A stretch of 64,000 nt of DNA from Desulfovibrionaceae bacterium (GTDB lineage: Bacteria; Desulfobacterota; Desulfovibrionia; Desulfovibrionales; Desulfovibrionaceae), in the NCBI GenBank assembly GCA_009782775.1, contig WRIL01000002.1, forward strand, positions 1-64,000. Direction: 5' to 3'. Under the pieces are notes generated by a model, which worked only from the letters and a program-made list of their open reading frames with translations, was not told the origin of the DNA and did not search any database. The translations under genes were made by a program, and so were the position numbers. How positions within the stretch are numbered: the first letter of the stretch is position 1; the number at the start of each line of letters is the position of its first letter. Of this stretch, positions 29,622 to 39,143 are shown one piece after another.

Positions 29622-31003
29622 GTTTTGGGCAGGGCTGCCTTCAGGGTATGTCGGCCGTGGCCGGTGATGACCGCCTCCAGCAGATCCCCGGGCGCGGGGC
29701 GGAGGGAGTCGGGGATCAGCAGATTGACGGAGAAACCGTGCTCTTCTCGGCCATGCCAGCTACGCCTTTTGCCTTGCACGGGATCCGTCGCCTTGGTATG
29801 GTTATTTTCAGGAAACGGTTCTTTCAGGCTAGGGCCTTCCAGGAGTACCCAGGCCTTTTGCCCATGTCTGGCGGCGAAAATGCGCCGGGAATTTTGATTT
29901 TGCCAGTCCTGGAGACGGGCTAGGCGTTCCAGAGCTAGGGGCGCTGGAACCTTGTCCGGCATGGAGGCGGCCTTGGTTCCCGGTCGATCCGAATAGGCAA
30001 AAGAGAAACTGGCGCAGAAATTAGCTTCCTGCGCTGTTTCTAGTGTTTCTCTAAAATTATTCTCGCTTTCTCCGGGGAAGCCGGTGATGATATCGGTGGA
30101 GATATGTATGTCCGGGCAGGCACGGCGCAGGGATCTGAGGATTTTCATATAGGCGGCCCGGGTATAGCCCCGGCCCATGGCCCGCAGGATGCGGTCGGAC
30201 CCGGATTGCAGGGGCAGGTGTAGACGCGGGGCCAATGCCGGGAGGCGTCCGAAAGCTTGGATGAGTTCCGGGGGCATGTCCTTGGGGTGCGAGGTCATGA
30301 AGCTAAGGCGCGCCAAACCCGGTATGGCGGCCACCTGTTCCAGCAGGTTGGTGAAAGATGTTCCGTCGCCCTGGCTGTCCTGGCCGAAGGAATTGACGTT
30401 CTGCCCCAGCAGGGTGATTTCCCGCGCTCCGCCGGCAATCCGGGCGCGGCATTCTTCCAGGATGGGCGCGCTCTGCCGGGATTTCTGGCGGCCGCGCGTC
30501 AGGGGGACGATGCAATAGGCGCAGAAGTTATCGCAGCCCTGCATGATATTGACCAAGGCCACCGGATCCTCCCTGCCTGGAAACTCCCGGCGTTCGGGGT
30601 ATTCATGGCTGAAGTCCAGGAGGGTAAGCCTTTGATCCGGATGGCGGAGCAGGTGTTCAATGGTCTCCGGGACCGCGGTCAGTCCATCGGTGCCGAAAAG
30701 CAGCCGGAGTTTCCGGGATCGGGTAAAGAGCTTCTCGCCCAGTTGCTGGGCCACGCAGCCGCCAACGCAGGCCAGGATTTCCCGCTCCGGATGCTCGCGG
30801 GCCAACAGGCGGATCCGCCCCAATTCCGTATAGACCTTGTTTTCAGGCTTGGCCCGCACCGAGCAGGTGTTCAGGATATGCAGGTCCGCCTCCTCCCGTG
30901 GGGCCGGAATATGCCCTCCGGCGGCCAGGGCGCGGGCCAGCCAAGCGGAATCGTTGGCGTTCATCTGGCAGCCGAAGGTCAGGATATGAAAGCGTTTGCC
31001 CAT
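29615..31003 (-). CDS. miaB: tRNA-2-methylthio-N6-dimethylallyladenosine synthase
   Basis: FHILTFGCQMNANDSAWLARAL; MQGCDNFCAYCIVPLTRGRQKSR; IITGFPGESENNF. Confidence 0.96.
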   Translation of the reverse strand: MGKRFHILTFGCQMNANDSAWLARALAAGGHIPAPREEADLHILNTCSVRAKPENKVYTELGRIRLLAREHPEREILACVGGCVAQQLGEKLFTRSRKLRLLFGTDGLTAVPETIEHLLRHPDQRLTLLDFSHEYPERREFPGREDPVALVNIMQGCDNFCAYCIVPLTRGRQKSRQSAPILEECRARIAGGAREITLLGQNVNSFGQDSQGDGTSFTNLLEQVAAIPGLARLSFMTSHPKDMPPELIQAFGRLPALAPRLHLPLQSGSDRILRAMGRGYTRAAYMKILRSLRRACPDIHISTDIITGFPGESENNFRETLETAQEANFCASFSFAYSDRPGTKAASMPDKVPAPLALERLARLQDWQNQNSRRIFAARHGQKAWVLLEGPSLKEPFPENNHTKATDPVQGKRRSWHGREEHGFSVNLLIPDSLRPAPGDLLEAVITGHGRHTLKAALPKTC

Positions 31004-31129
31004 GGACGGAGAGTAAGTTTTTTTAAGGTAAATTTCCAGCCGCGCCGTGGCTGGAAATATTGGCGCCCCCTGCTTGTGAAAGCAGCAGATTCACATCAGA
31101 GGGATAAAAATCTATCCAATCCAAAATTT

Positions 31130-31564
31130 TCATACCCGCAGGGATAAACGGTGGGCCTCAGCCTCGGCCAAGCTGAGCATGCGCAGTACGGGCTCAGGGT
31201 CCAGGGCTTGCAGGTGGAAGAAACAGAGGTCGCCGGTCCGTAGCGGGAAAGGCCGGGCCTTTGCTCCAGGCGGGGAGCTGGCCCCCCTAGTTTGCATGGC
31301 GGCCAGAGCCGGGGAGATCAGTTCTTGGGGCAGAGCGGCCAGCAGGGTGCTGTCATCGAAGTTGATCCAGGCCGTACCCGGCCTGCTCGCCTCCAGGCGC
31401 AGAAAGGTTCCCCGCACCAGATCTCCGGCCCGGCGGCCCCGCCGGAAACGGGCCAGATTTTCCTTTTGTTCTGCAGGATCCTGGTTTTTTTCCCTTCCTT
31501 GCCCGGATATGCGAATATCCCTTATCATGCCCCGAGTAAAACATATTCCGGCGGTCTTTTGCAA
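31130..31564 (-). CDS. Conserved-looking hypothetical protein
   Basis: 144-aa ORF; start may be an internal Met (MIRDIRISGQG); no recognised domain. Confidence 0.55.
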   Translation of the reverse strand: MQKTAGICFTRGMIRDIRISGQGREKNQDPAEQKENLARFRRGRRAGDLVRGTFLRLEASRPGTAWINFDDSTLLAALPQELISPALAAMQTRGASSPPGAKARPFPLRTGDLCFFHLQALDPEPVLRMLSLAEAEAHRLSLRV

Positions 31565-31679
31565 GGTTCAGGGCAAGGCCGCCGAAAGCGTTTTGACTAA
31601 TTGAATATAATTTGTTAGGCGATTACAAGATATTTCATAATTAATCTTTCACCGAAAAACGTGTTTTCGGCGCACTCCC

Positions 31680-31714
31680 GGCGGTTATGCCGCCGCGCCG
31701 CCATTACGGGCGGC
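31680..31714. repeat. REP-like double-hairpin GC element, copy A
   Basis: GGCGGttatgCCGCC-gc-GCCGCCattacGGGCGGC; shares most positions with 50902-50935; second half also at 5001-5018. Confidence 0.65.
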
Positions 31715-31745
31715 AGCCCATACAGAAAAGCGAAGGAGACAGGAC

Positions 31746-34700
31746 TTGGAGTCAATGTTGTGCGCACTCCTGGGGGTGATGGTCCTGGCGGCCGGCTTGG
31801 TCCTGGCCTGGAAGCAGCGGAGCGATGCCTTCCGGGTGTTGGCCGGGCTGATTCTGGTGGATTTCGGGCAGATCCTTCTTGGTTTCGGGTTCGGCTGGGC
31901 GGCCGGGCAGACCGGGGCTTTGCTGACTCTGGCGTATAACGGAGCGGCTAGGCTCCTGGCCTGGCTCTGCCTGTTGGAATTGCGGGCCTATGCCGAGGGG
32001 CGGGAGTTGCGGGGCATCAGCAAGGAACGGCCCTGGACCGCGCTACTTTTTTCTCTGGCCATGTTCGCCGGCCTGAAGGTCAGCCCCTTTTTCGCCCCGG
32101 AAAGCAAGTCCCTTATCCTATACGCGGGATTGGAGGCCGTGGAGTATCCTTTGGTGGCCCTGCTGACCCTGGGCAATGCCGTCATGGTCTTGTTCACGGC
32201 CATGATAGTGCAGGAAGTATGGATGGGCGGACCTTACCTGGCGGAGAAGCGCCGGAGTGAAGCCTCTCCCCGTCTTTACGGGTTGGTTTTGCTGGCAGCC
32301 ATTCTTGCTGCCCAAGGTCTTTTTCGGCATCAGATCACCGAGTTTACGGGTTCTTTGGTGGATCTGGGGGCGTTGCCGGAAATGGAGACGAAGGTGCATT
32401 CGGTGGTTTGGGTTATGTATGGCGGCGCCTTCGCGGTTTTCGCCCTGGGTTTCGTCAGCCATCGTTTGCGCAACCTGGCGGCGGTGGCACTGCCTGCTGC
32501 GGCCATGGGGATGCTGCTCACCGAAAGCGGAGTGTGGCCGCCAGCCCGCTTCTTCGGGGTTATCGTCACCGGGATGGGCTGCCTGGTGGCCCTTTATTCC
32601 TGGGGATATATCCATAAAAAAAACAGCAACGCCTATTACGGCTGCCTGACGCTCATGTTCGCTTCCCTGGCCGGGGTGGGCATGGCCGACGGGGTCACCG
32701 GCTTTTTCGTATTCTGGGAACTCATGACCCTGAGCTCCTACGTTTTGGTGGCCTGGGAGGATACGCCCGCGGCCCAGGCAGCGGCCCGCAAATACTTCAT
32801 CATGTGCAGCATGGCCGCGGAGCTGATGCTTCCCGGGCTGCTGCTCATTCCGATTTTCGGGTTCGTCATGCCCGTCTGGGCGATCCTGCCTTCGGCCCTG
32901 CTCATCCTTGTAGGCTGCGGAGTCAAGGCCGGTCTTTTTCCGGTGCATAGCTGGCTGCCTGACGCCCACCCGGCCGCGCCTTCCTCCATCTCCGGTCCCC
33001 TTTCAGGCGTGCTGACCAAGGCCGGCATTTTTGGACTGGCCCAGCTATTTATTCTGGTTCTCGGGTTGCGCACGGGGGAGATACCCGAACTTACCTGGCT
33101 GGGACTGCCCCTGCCCGGGATCATACTCACCGGTATGGGGTTACTGACCATGGCCTACGGCGAGATCATGGCCCTGCGCCAGACCGATGTAAAGCGTCTG
33201 TTGGCCTATTCCACCATGGGGCAGATTGGCGAGATCAGCATGACCCTGGGGCTGTGCGGCTGGCTGGCGGCCTCGGGCGCCCTGCTGCATGTGCTGAACC
33301 ACGCGGTGATGAAAGACTTGCTCTTTCTCTGCTCCGGCGCATTGATCCTGCGGGCGGGCGGGCGCGATCTCAAGGATCTGCGCGGTCTGGGCAAGGCCAT
33401 GCCCTTCACCTCCGCCTGCATGGTGGTAGGACTTATTTCCATTCTCGGTTTGCCGCCCTTTGCCGGTTTCATGAGCAAGTTCCTCATGCTTTACGCCCTG
33501 GCCGCGGTGAATCCGCTTTTGGCCGGGCTGCTGCTGCTGGCCAGTCTGGCCGGGGTGGTCTATTACACCAGGATCATCCGGACCCTGCTCTTTGAGCCAT
33601 ACACCGGCCCCCAGGTGGAGGAAGCCCCTTGGAGCATGCGTCTGCCTTTGGCCATCCTGGCCCTGCTCTGCCTGATCCTGGGGCTGTTTCCGCAAGTGGG
33701 GCTGAACAGCCTGGTGATGCCGATGGTCGAGAACCTTGGGCTTGCCGTCCAGGAAATGCCGAGACTTATGGTAGCCTGGCCCGCTCCCGTGCTGCTCTTG
33801 CTGGCCTCCTCTATGCTGCCGGCGCTGCTGCGCAAAAACCCCAAGCGTGCCGGTCAGGCTGCGGCTATAGCCCTAGCCTTGGCCGCCTGGTTGCTGCTGG
33901 CGGATCGTCAAAGTCTGGACACCCTCTCCCTCATGTTCGCCATGATTATCACCCTGGCGGGCTGCGTCAACATGCTCTACTCCGTGGTCTATATGGAACA
34001 CAGCCATACCCAGTGGAGGTTTTATTCCTTTTTCCTGTGCATGGCCGCCGGACTGGTAGGAGTGGCCGTCAGCACGGATCTCTTCAGCTTTTTCCTGTTC
34101 TGGGAGATCATGAGCTCCTGGAGTTTGTATTTCGTCATTGTTCATGAAGAAAACCAGGCTGCCCTGCGTGAGGGCTTCAAATACTTCTTTTTCAATGTTC
34201 TGGGCGCGGCCTTTATCTTCCTGGGCGTGGTCCTGCTCATCCATTGGTCCGGCGGGGCGGATTTCAGACTGGTGCGCGCGGCCCTGCCCCGGATGGAGGA
34301 CTGGCAGATCCTCTTCACGGTTTTACTGATGGGCACGGGCTTTATCATGAAGGCGGCGCAACTGCCTTTCCGCATAGATGTCCAGATGCATCCGGCTACC
34401 GCCCCTACTCCGGTTTCCGGGTATATCTCCTCGGTGTTGCTGAAAAGCGCCATTTTCGGTCTGATCCAGCTCTTTCTGCGCCTGGGAGGGCTCACCCAGC
34501 CCGGCAGCCTGGGACTTCCACAGGTCATGGATCTGGCGATCTGGGTGGGCGGGGTGACCATTGTAATGGCCGCGCTGTTCGCGGTGTTCCAGTCGGATGT
34601 GAAGCTGGTGCTCATTTATTCCACAGTCAGCCAGCTCGGCTACATGGTCACGGGTGTGGCCTTGGGGACTTCCCTAGGGGTGGCCGGCGGGCTCTTGCAC

Positions 34701-35417
34701 CTAGTGAACCATGTCTTCTTCAAGGATTTGCTCTTCCTGGTGGCCGGGGCGCTTATCGTCCGGACACACAGACAGTCCATGAATGAAATGGGTGGCCTGG
34801 GGCGGCGTATGCCCTATACCCTGGCCTTCTTCGCCATCGGCGCGGTCTGCGTCATAGGTCTGCCTCCCAGCAGCGGTTTCACCTCCAAGTGGATTATTTA
34901 TCATGCCCTGATGGAGCGTGGTTTCGTGCTGGTGGCCATTTTTTCCCTGGTGGGCAGCGTGCTCACCCTGGCTTACTTTGCCAAGATGCTGCACAGCGTC
35001 TTTCTAGGCCAGCCCGGTCCGGGCATGGAAGAGATCCGCGAGGCCCCGCGGGTCATGCTCATTCCCATGGGCCTGCTTGCCGCGGGTTGCGTGTGTACCA
35101 GCCTCTTTCCCGGTCTGGTGCTGGCGCCATTGAACAGCGTGCTGGCCGAATTCTCCATGAACCCGCTGGATGTGGCCCCTTGGGGGATCAATTCCGGCAG
35201 GGGGGCCTGGAACGCCACCCTCACGGCCGTGCTTTTCGCCTTGGCCTGGGCGGCCTCTGGTCTTTTGCTGAGACGCCTGAGCCGTAAGGAGCGGGTGACC
35301 GCCATCCATGTCTGCGGCACGGCCCTGGAGGATTTGAATCCGCGCACCCTGACCGGGGATATTTACAGCGAGCCGGCCCGTATGGCGCGGCGCAAACCCT
35401 CAACCAGCGCAGTTTAG
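31746..35417 (+). CDS. cooM: CO-induced-type hydrogenase membrane subunit CooM (two fused proton-antiporter-like modules)
   Basis: 1223 aa; paired motifs FFVFWELMTLSSY/FFLFWEIMSSWSL, GVLTKAGIFGLAQLF/SVLLKSAIFGLIQLF, NHAVMKDLLFLCSGALI/NHVFFKDLLFLVAGALI. TTG start with AAGGAG 8 nt upstream; first gene of cooMKLXUH order. Confidence 0.92.
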   Translation: MESMLCALLGVMVLAAGLVLAWKQRSDAFRVLAGLILVDFGQILLGFGFGWAAGQTGALLTLAYNGAARLLAWLCLLELRAYAEGRELRGISKERPWTALLFSLAMFAGLKVSPFFAPESKSLILYAGLEAVEYPLVALLTLGNAVMVLFTAMIVQEVWMGGPYLAEKRRSEASPRLYGLVLLAAILAAQGLFRHQITEFTGSLVDLGALPEMETKVHSVVWVMYGGAFAVFALGFVSHRLRNLAAVALPAAAMGMLLTESGVWPPARFFGVIVTGMGCLVALYSWGYIHKKNSNAYYGCLTLMFASLAGVGMADGVTGFFVFWELMTLSSYVLVAWEDTPAAQAAARKYFIMCSMAAELMLPGLLLIPIFGFVMPVWAILPSALLILVGCGVKAGLFPVHSWLPDAHPAAPSSISGPLSGVLTKAGIFGLAQLFILVLGLRTGEIPELTWLGLPLPGIILTGMGLLTMAYGEIMALRQTDVKRLLAYSTMGQIGEISMTLGLCGWLAASGALLHVLNHAVMKDLLFLCSGALILRAGGRDLKDLRGLGKAMPFTSACMVVGLISILGLPPFAGFMSKFLMLYALAAVNPLLAGLLLLASLAGVVYYTRIIRTLLFEPYTGPQVEEAPWSMRLPLAILALLCLILGLFPQVGLNSLVMPMVENLGLAVQEMPRLMVAWPAPVLLLLASSMLPALLRKNPKRAGQAAAIALALAAWLLLADRQSLDTLSLMFAMIITLAGCVNMLYSVVYMEHSHTQWRFYSFFLCMAAGLVGVAVSTDLFSFFLFWEIMSSWSLYFVIVHEENQAALREGFKYFFFNVLGAAFIFLGVVLLIHWSGGADFRLVRAALPRMEDWQILFTVLLMGTGFIMKAAQLPFRIDVQMHPATAPTPVSGYISSVLLKSAIFGLIQLFLRLGGLTQPGSLGLPQVMDLAIWVGGVTIVMAALFAVFQSDVKLVLIYSTVSQLGYMVTGVALGTSLGVAGGLLHLVNHVFFKDLLFLVAGALIVRTHRQSMNEMGGLGRRMPYTLAFFAIGAVCVIGLPPSSGFTSKWIIYHALMERGFVLVAIFSLVGSVLTLAYFAKMLHSVFLGQPGPGMEEIREAPRVMLIPMGLLAAGCVCTSLFPGLVLAPLNSVLAEFSMNPLDVAPWGINSGRGAWNATLTAVLFALAWAASGLLLRRLSRKERVTAIHVCGTALEDLNPRTLTGDIYSEPARMARRKPSTSAV

Positions 35418-35420
35418 ACC

Positions 35421-36401
35421 ATGCAAGAGAGCGGTGTCTATATCACTCTGGCCGGCTGGGCGATCTTTCATCTGCTGGTTTTTCCCGGCGGCCTCTTCGC
35501 CCTTGGTATCGGGTTGTTCCTCAAGGGGGCGGATCGTAAGCTGGAGGCCAGACTGCAACGGCGGGTGGGGCCGCCGTTGTACCAGCCTTTCCTGGACCTG
35601 ATCAAGCTTTCCGGCAAGGAGGCGATGATCCCGGCCAGCGCTCAGCGCCTTTTGTTCCGCATCGCGCCGTTGCTCGGCTTCACGGGCATGGCGGTCTGCG
35701 CCGCTTTGCTGCCGGTGCCCGGCGTTTATGCGGGGCTTCCGGACATGGGCGACATGCTGGTGTATTTTTATCTTCTGCCGCTGCCGGCCGTGGCCCTGAT
35801 CCTGGCCGGCTCCTCTTCCAGTTCTCCCTTTGGGGCATTGGGCTTTTCTAGGGAGATGACCGTCATGTTCGCCTACGAGATCCCTCTGCTCTTGGTCATC
35901 CTGGCAGTGGCTCTGCATGTTGGCGGTGGCCGGGGGGCGGAATTTTCCCTGGGCCGGATCGTCGAGCATCAACTGGAACATGGACAACTGGGTTTTAACT
36001 GGGAACTTATCCCGGCCTTTCTGGCCTACCTGTTTTTTCTGCCCGGAACCATGGGGGTGCCGCCCTTTGACATCCCGGAAGCGGAAACCGAGATTATTGA
36101 AGGCCCGTTGCTTGAATATTCCGGCGCCGCCCTGGCCTTTTTCCAGATGGCCGGCGCGATCAAAACCGTGGTGGTGCTGGGTTTCGGGGTGGCGCTCTTT
36201 TTTCCCGGCACGCTTCCGGGTGGCCCCCTGGTTAATATCCTCTGGTTTTTGGGCAAGTGCTTGGCGCTGATGTTTCTGACCATGACCCTGGTCAAGGCGG
36301 CCACCGGGCGTTTCCGGGTGGATCAGGCCTTTGCCTTTTATCTCAGATACCCCACCGCGCTGGCTGCCGTAAGCCTGATCCTGGTCTTGGCGCGTCTGTA
36401 A
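35421..36401 (+). CDS. cooK: Hydrogenase membrane subunit CooK (NuoH/HyfC-like)
   Basis: DRKLEARLQRRVGPPLYQPFLDLIKLSGKEAMIP; PFDIPEAETEIIEGPLLEYSG. Confidence 0.93.
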   Translation: MQESGVYITLAGWAIFHLLVFPGGLFALGIGLFLKGADRKLEARLQRRVGPPLYQPFLDLIKLSGKEAMIPASAQRLLFRIAPLLGFTGMAVCAALLPVPGVYAGLPDMGDMLVYFYLLPLPAVALILAGSSSSSPFGALGFSREMTVMFAYEIPLLLVILAVALHVGGGRGAEFSLGRIVEHQLEHGQLGFNWELIPAFLAYLFFLPGTMGVPPFDIPEAETEIIEGPLLEYSGAALAFFQMAGAIKTVVVLGFGVALFFPGTLPGGPLVNILWFLGKCLALMFLTMTLVKAATGRFRVDQAFAFYLRYPTALAAVSLILVLARL

Positions 36402-36411
36402 GGAGGCGGAA

Positions 36412-36885
36412 GTGGGTTTTTTAAGCAAGATAGCGGTGCGTTCACCCTGGCTTTACCGGATTAATGCCGGTTCCTGCAACGGCTGCGACGTGGAGCTGGC
36501 CACCACCGCCTTTATCCCGCGTTTCGATGTGGAGCGCCTGGGCTGCAAATATTGCGGCAGCCCGCGCCATGCGGACATCGTCTTTATCACCGGCCCTTTG
36601 ACCCTGAGGGTGAAAGACCAGGCGCTGCGGGTCTGGAACGAGATCCCTGAGCCCAAGATCACTATTGCCGTGGGAGTATGCCCGGTGAGTGGCGGGGTCT
36701 TCCGGGGCGGCCATTCCATTGAAGGGCCGGTGGACCGCTATATCCCGGTGGATATCAATGTGCCGGGCTGCCCGCCTAGGCCGCAGGCCATCATGGAGGG
36801 AGTGATCCTGGCCAGGGAGCTTTGGTTGCGCCGCCTGGAAAAGCTGGAAGCCGGAGGAGGGGAGAGACGTGCCGCGCTTTCTTAA
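36412..36885 (+). CDS. cooL: Hydrogenase small subunit CooL (NuoB-like)
   Basis: NAGSCNGCDVELATTAFIPRFDVERLGCKYCGSPRHADIVFITGP; VPGCPPRPQAIMEG. GTG start. Confidence 0.95.
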   Translation: MGFLSKIAVRSPWLYRINAGSCNGCDVELATTAFIPRFDVERLGCKYCGSPRHADIVFITGPLTLRVKDQALRVWNEIPEPKITIAVGVCPVSGGVFRGGHSIEGPVDRYIPVDINVPGCPPRPQAIMEGVILARELWLRRLEKLEAGGGERRAALS

Positions 36886-37411
36886 AATTCTCGCCCGCAA
36901 CCTGCTCAAGGGACCGTCCACTGAAGCCTTTCCCTTTAAGGAGGCCTTTACCCCTCCACGCTACCGGGGCAAGGTGGTCATGAATCCGAATCTCTGCGTT
37001 GGCTGCGGCATCTGTACCCATGTATGTCCGGGCGGAGCCATCATGATGAAGGAAAGCGAGGATCAAAACGGCTATTATTTCATGGTCTGGCACAATACCT
37101 GCGCCTTCTGCGGCTCCTGCCGCCATTATTGTCCGGTCAAAGCCATCAGCTTGAGCCAGGATTGGCACAACGCCCATTATCAATCCGAGAAATACCGGAT
37201 GGTGGAACACCACTTCGTGCCCTACCTGCATTGTTCCTCCTGCGGCGCGCACATCCGCAGGCTGCCACCGGCCCTGGCCGCGAGGATCTACTCCCACAGC
37301 TCGGTGGACCCGGCCACGATTATCCGTCTTTGTCCGGACTGTCGGCAACTGGCCACAGCCAAACGCGAAGGAGAGGTCCATGAGTCAAGCCCCGCTCCCC
37401 AACAGCCTTAA
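36869..37411 (+). CDS. cooX: Hydrogenase ferredoxin-like subunit CooX (two 4Fe-4S motifs, C-terminal Cys pairs)
   Basis: LCVGCGICTHVCPGGA and TCAFCGSCRHYCPVKA; CSSCGAH...LCPDCRQ. Confidence 0.93.
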   Translation: MPRFLKILARNLLKGPSTEAFPFKEAFTPPRYRGKVVMNPNLCVGCGICTHVCPGGAIMMKESEDQNGYYFMVWHNTCAFCGSCRHYCPVKAISLSQDWHNAHYQSEKYRMVEHHFVPYLHCSSCGAHIRRLPPALAARIYSHSSVDPATIIRLCPDCRQLATAKREGEVHESSPAPQQP

Positions 37412-38036
37412 AGAGAGCTTGGCCGGGGAAATAGCTTCCGTCCTGCCCGGGGAGATCCTCTGGAACGAGGATGCCTACGGCAATCCTTTCGGCTGGCTGG
37501 TTTTGCCCGTCCCGTCCCGGTTGCCGGAGATCATGAAAATCCTGGCCGGGCATAAGGCCCGTTTGTGCACGGTGTCCGCTTACGCCGAAGAACGGGATGA
37601 TCCTGACAAAAAGCGCGGCATCGCCTACCATTTCGTCTTGGGCCGCCTTCTGTTCACGGTGACCGTCCGCCTCTACAACCCGGAAACTCCGGAAGAGCTG
37701 CCCGTGCCTTCGATCACCCCCTGGTTCAGTAACGCCGACTGGAACGAGCGGGAATTCAGGGAAATGTTTGATATCAAGATCACCGGCAACCCCAATCCCC
37801 GCAGGCTTTTTCTGGACGAGCGCCTGGATGCCGGGATCATGAACAGCCTCATTCCCTTCTCGGCCATGGTGAACAGCGCCGGGAGCAAGGACCTCTGGGA
37901 AAGGCTCATGGCCGAAAAAACCGGGCATCTTTCCCACGCCGGAGCGGAACAACCTGTCTCCGAGCCCTCTTTTACCCCGGTGGCACGGGCGGAGCGGAAT
38001 GAACCAGGGCCGAAGGCGCGGGAGCAAAAGGATTAA
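37380..38036 (+). CDS. cooU: Hydrogenase subunit CooU (NuoC-like)
   Basis: PSITPWFSNADWNEREFREMFDIKITGNPNPRRLFLDE is the 30-kDa (NuoC) signature. Confidence 0.92.
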   Translation: MSQAPLPNSLKESLAGEIASVLPGEILWNEDAYGNPFGWLVLPVPSRLPEIMKILAGHKARLCTVSAYAEERDDPDKKRGIAYHFVLGRLLFTVTVRLYNPETPEELPVPSITPWFSNADWNEREFREMFDIKITGNPNPRRLFLDERLDAGIMNSLIPFSAMVNSAGSKDLWERLMAEKTGHLSHAGAEQPVSEPSFTPVARAERNEPGPKAREQKD

Positions 38037-38039
38037 GGC

Positions 38040-39143
38040 ATGAATACAACCCAGACCTGCGAACAGAAGAGTTTTACCCTGCCCATAGGCCCGGTGCACG
38101 TGGCCCTGGAAGAACCCATGTACTTCCGCCTGGAGCTTGACGGCGAGCGGGTCAGACATGTTGACATCACCTCCGGGCATGTGCACCGCGGCATGGAAGC
38201 CCTGGCCGCCAAACGCAATTTCTTTCAGAACGTGGTGCTGACCGAAAGAGTCTGCTCCCTTTGCTCTAACAGCCATCCTCTGACTTACTGCATGGCCGTG
38301 GAAACCCTAACGGGCATCAAGGTTCCCCCTAGGGCCCAGTATCTGCGCGTCATGGCCGAAGAGATCAAGCGCATCGCATCGAACCTGTTCAACGTGGGGA
38401 TCATGGCACATGTGATCGGCTACAAGTCGCTGTTCATGCACGTCATGGAGGTGCGCGAACTCATGCAGGACATCAAGGAATATATCTTCGGCAACCGTAT
38501 GGACCTTGCGGCCAACTGCATCGGTGGGGTGAAGTACGATATGGACGAGGAACTGCGGGAGTACGCCGATAAGAATTTGGAACAGGTGGCTATGCATCTG
38601 CGCGAAATTATTGATATATACCGCCACGATCCCATGATCCGGGCCAGAACTCAGGGGGTTGGGGTACTCCCTGTGCTGGAGGCGGAGCGCCTGGGACTGG
38701 TCGGCCCGGTGGCCAGGGGGAGCGGGATAAGGTTGGATGTGCGGCGCGATGCCCCCTACGCGGCCTATGCGGATCTGGATTTCCAGGTGATCACCGAGTC
38801 GGGCGGGGACGTGCATGCCAGGGCCATGGTCAGGCTGCGCGAGGCTGGTGAGGGCATAGGCATTGTGCGGCAAATTCTGCGGAAACTGCCGGAGGGCGAA
38901 CGTAGCGCGCCGCTGCAGCATGTTCCGGCGGGCGAGGCCGTGGCGCGGAGCGAGGCCCCCAGGGGCGAGCTTTTCTATTACTTGCGCTCGGACGGTTCCG
39001 ATGTTCCCTTGCGGCTCAAGTGGCGGGTTCCCTCCTATATGAACTGGGAAGCCCTGCCGGTGATGATGAAAGACTGCGCGGTGGCGGACGTCACCCTGAT
39101 TGTGAACAGCATCGATCCCTGCGTCTCCTGCACGGAGCGCTGA
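38040..39143 (+). CDS. cooH: Group 4 [NiFe]-hydrogenase large subunit CooH (NuoD-like)
   Basis: N-terminal Ni ligand motif ERVCSLCSNSH and C-terminal DPCVSCTER* (ends 3 residues after the last Cys). Confidence 0.95.
   Translation: MNTTQTCEQKSFTLPIGPVHVALEEPMYFRLELDGERVRHVDITSGHVHRGMEALAAKRNFFQNVVLTERVCSLCSNSHPLTYCMAVETLTGIKVPPRAQYLRVMAEEIKRIASNLFNVGIMAHVIGYKSLFMHVMEVRELMQDIKEYIFGNRMDLAANCIGGVKYDMDEELREYADKNLEQVAMHLREIIDIYRHDPMIRARTQGVGVLPVLEAERLGLVGPVARGSGIRLDVRRDAPYAAYADLDFQVITESGGDVHARAMVRLREAGEGIGIVRQILRKLPEGERSAPLQHVPAGEAVARSEAPRGELFYYLRSDGSDVPLRLKWRVPSYMNWEALPVMMKDCAVADVTLIVNSIDPCVSCTER

Noticed and set aside
31600-31615. TTGACT...TATAAT near 31600 as the cooM promoter
   Set aside because: Spacing is only about 7 bp, far below the 16-18 bp needed for a sigma70 promoter.
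32118-32969. 283-aa minus-strand ORF opposite cooM
   Set aside because: Shadow ORF of a GC-rich membrane protein gene.
35400-36428. 342-aa minus-strand ORF opposite cooK
   Set aside because: Low-complexity, Q/H/G-rich shadow ORF; cooK is clearly coding.
37320-38276. 318-aa minus-strand ORF opposite cooX/U/H
   Set aside because: Antisense to three recognisable hydrogenase genes; no domain seen.
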